From: Calditrichota bacterium
GTDB taxonomy: Bacteria > Zhuqueibacterota > Zhuqueibacteria > Residuimicrobiales > Krinioviventaceae
Length of the DNA: 6,293 bases
Assembly (NCBI GenBank): GCA_003818595.1
Contig: RPQV01000217.1
Location: 1 to 6,293 of the forward strand
Direction: 5' to 3'
A program made the translations under genes and the position numbers. Within the stretch, counting starts at the first letter, position 1. Every line of letters starts with the position of its first letter. Shown piece after piece: positions 6,141-6,293 of this stretch. Under the pieces are notes generated by a model. The model searched no databases. It had not been told where the DNA came from and saw only the letters and a list, made by a program, of their open reading frames with translations.

Positions 6141-6293
6141 GCGAAATCCATCCATCTACCGTCGCCTGCGCATCGTTTTATATCTCGTCGTGCTTGCCGG
6201 ATTGGTTTTATACGGACGATATTTTTACCCGGTCATCTCATTACAGCTATGCCTCGAACATCCTCAACGATATGATCAGCAAATTATAAATAT
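6112..6293 (+). CDS. Unrecognised protein with one N-terminal membrane segment, cut by the window edge
   Basis: From ATG 6112 the frame stays open for 60 codons to the right edge. The first 20 residues are polar and basic (including KRNPSIYRRLR). A hydrophobic segment of about 20 residues follows (IVLYLVVLAGLVLYG), then YFYPVISLQLCLEHPQRYDQQ. This fits a single-pass inner-membrane anchor or an uncleaved signal, with basic residues on the cytoplasmic side. The start lies inside the phosphatase gene, a 29-bp overlap. TTG 6127 would shorten the overlap, and no strong ribosome binding site marks either. The segment LEHPQRYDQQIIN after the membrane span vaguely recalls the start of OB-fold domains that begin with a 'PxxYdgk' pattern; this is only a hint. 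The product is not identified. Confidence 0.6.
   Translation, partial: MSFPALSTDKRNPSIYRRLRIVLYLVVLAGLVLYGRYFYPVISLQLCLEHPQRYDQQIIN

Noticed and set aside
1..6293. Mobile element, CRISPR, toxin-antitoxin or defence cassette
   Set aside because: No transposase, integrase, direct-repeat array, terminal inverted repeats or defence-type domains were seen; every stretch is accounted for by housekeeping genes or short gaps.

Overview
The window is a compact run of genes that all read rightward on the + strand, with almost no spare DNA. The first gene is the C-terminal part of an outer-membrane beta-barrel of the Omp85/BamA type, so the host is very probably a diderm (Gram-negative) bacterium. A MutS2 with a C-terminal Smr domain, S21, YqeY, CvpA and strong Shine-Dalgarno sites on several genes fit a non-model diderm lineage, for example the Calditrichota/KSB1 side of the FCB group or a deltaproteobacterial-type lineage. 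This placement is an inference from gene order and protein style; nothing in the sequence fixes the phylum.

Layout. Positions 1-381 hold the end of the outer-membrane protein. Its stop codon overlaps the TTG start of rsmE (378-1112, 16S rRNA m3U1498 methyltransferase). A HIT-family hydrolase follows (best start 1142, end 1483). An AT-rich 143-bp gap with a good candidate promoter precedes rpsU (1627-1821, ribosomal protein S21) and a GatB/YqeY-domain gene (1851-2297). A strong hairpin resembling an intrinsic terminator (2319-2360) closes that unit. It lies 24 bp before the start chosen for a CvpA-family membrane protein (2385-2915). Next come mutS2 (2981-5350, start uncertain), an inositol-monophosphatase-family gene (5343-6140) overlapping the end of mutS2, and the start of an unrecognised protein with one membrane segment (6112 to the window edge), which overlaps the phosphatase gene by 29 bp.

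How the genes fit together. Several products touch the ribosome or translation. RsmE modifies 16S rRNA, S21 is a small-subunit protein, YqeY is related to the tail of the tRNA amidotransferase GatB, and MutS2 proteins with Smr domains have been linked to splitting collided ribosomes as well as to suppressing recombination. The other genes (outer-membrane barrel, HIT hydrolase, CvpA, phosphatase) are ordinary housekeeping neighbours. I see no rRNA, tRNA, CRISPR array, insertion sequence, phage gene or defence cassette.

The points that deserve a second look are modest: the missing conventional start of mutS2, the terminator-like hairpin close to cvpA, the promoter region of rpsU, and the truncated unknown membrane protein at the right edge. 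I found no convincing evidence of a previously undescribed system.
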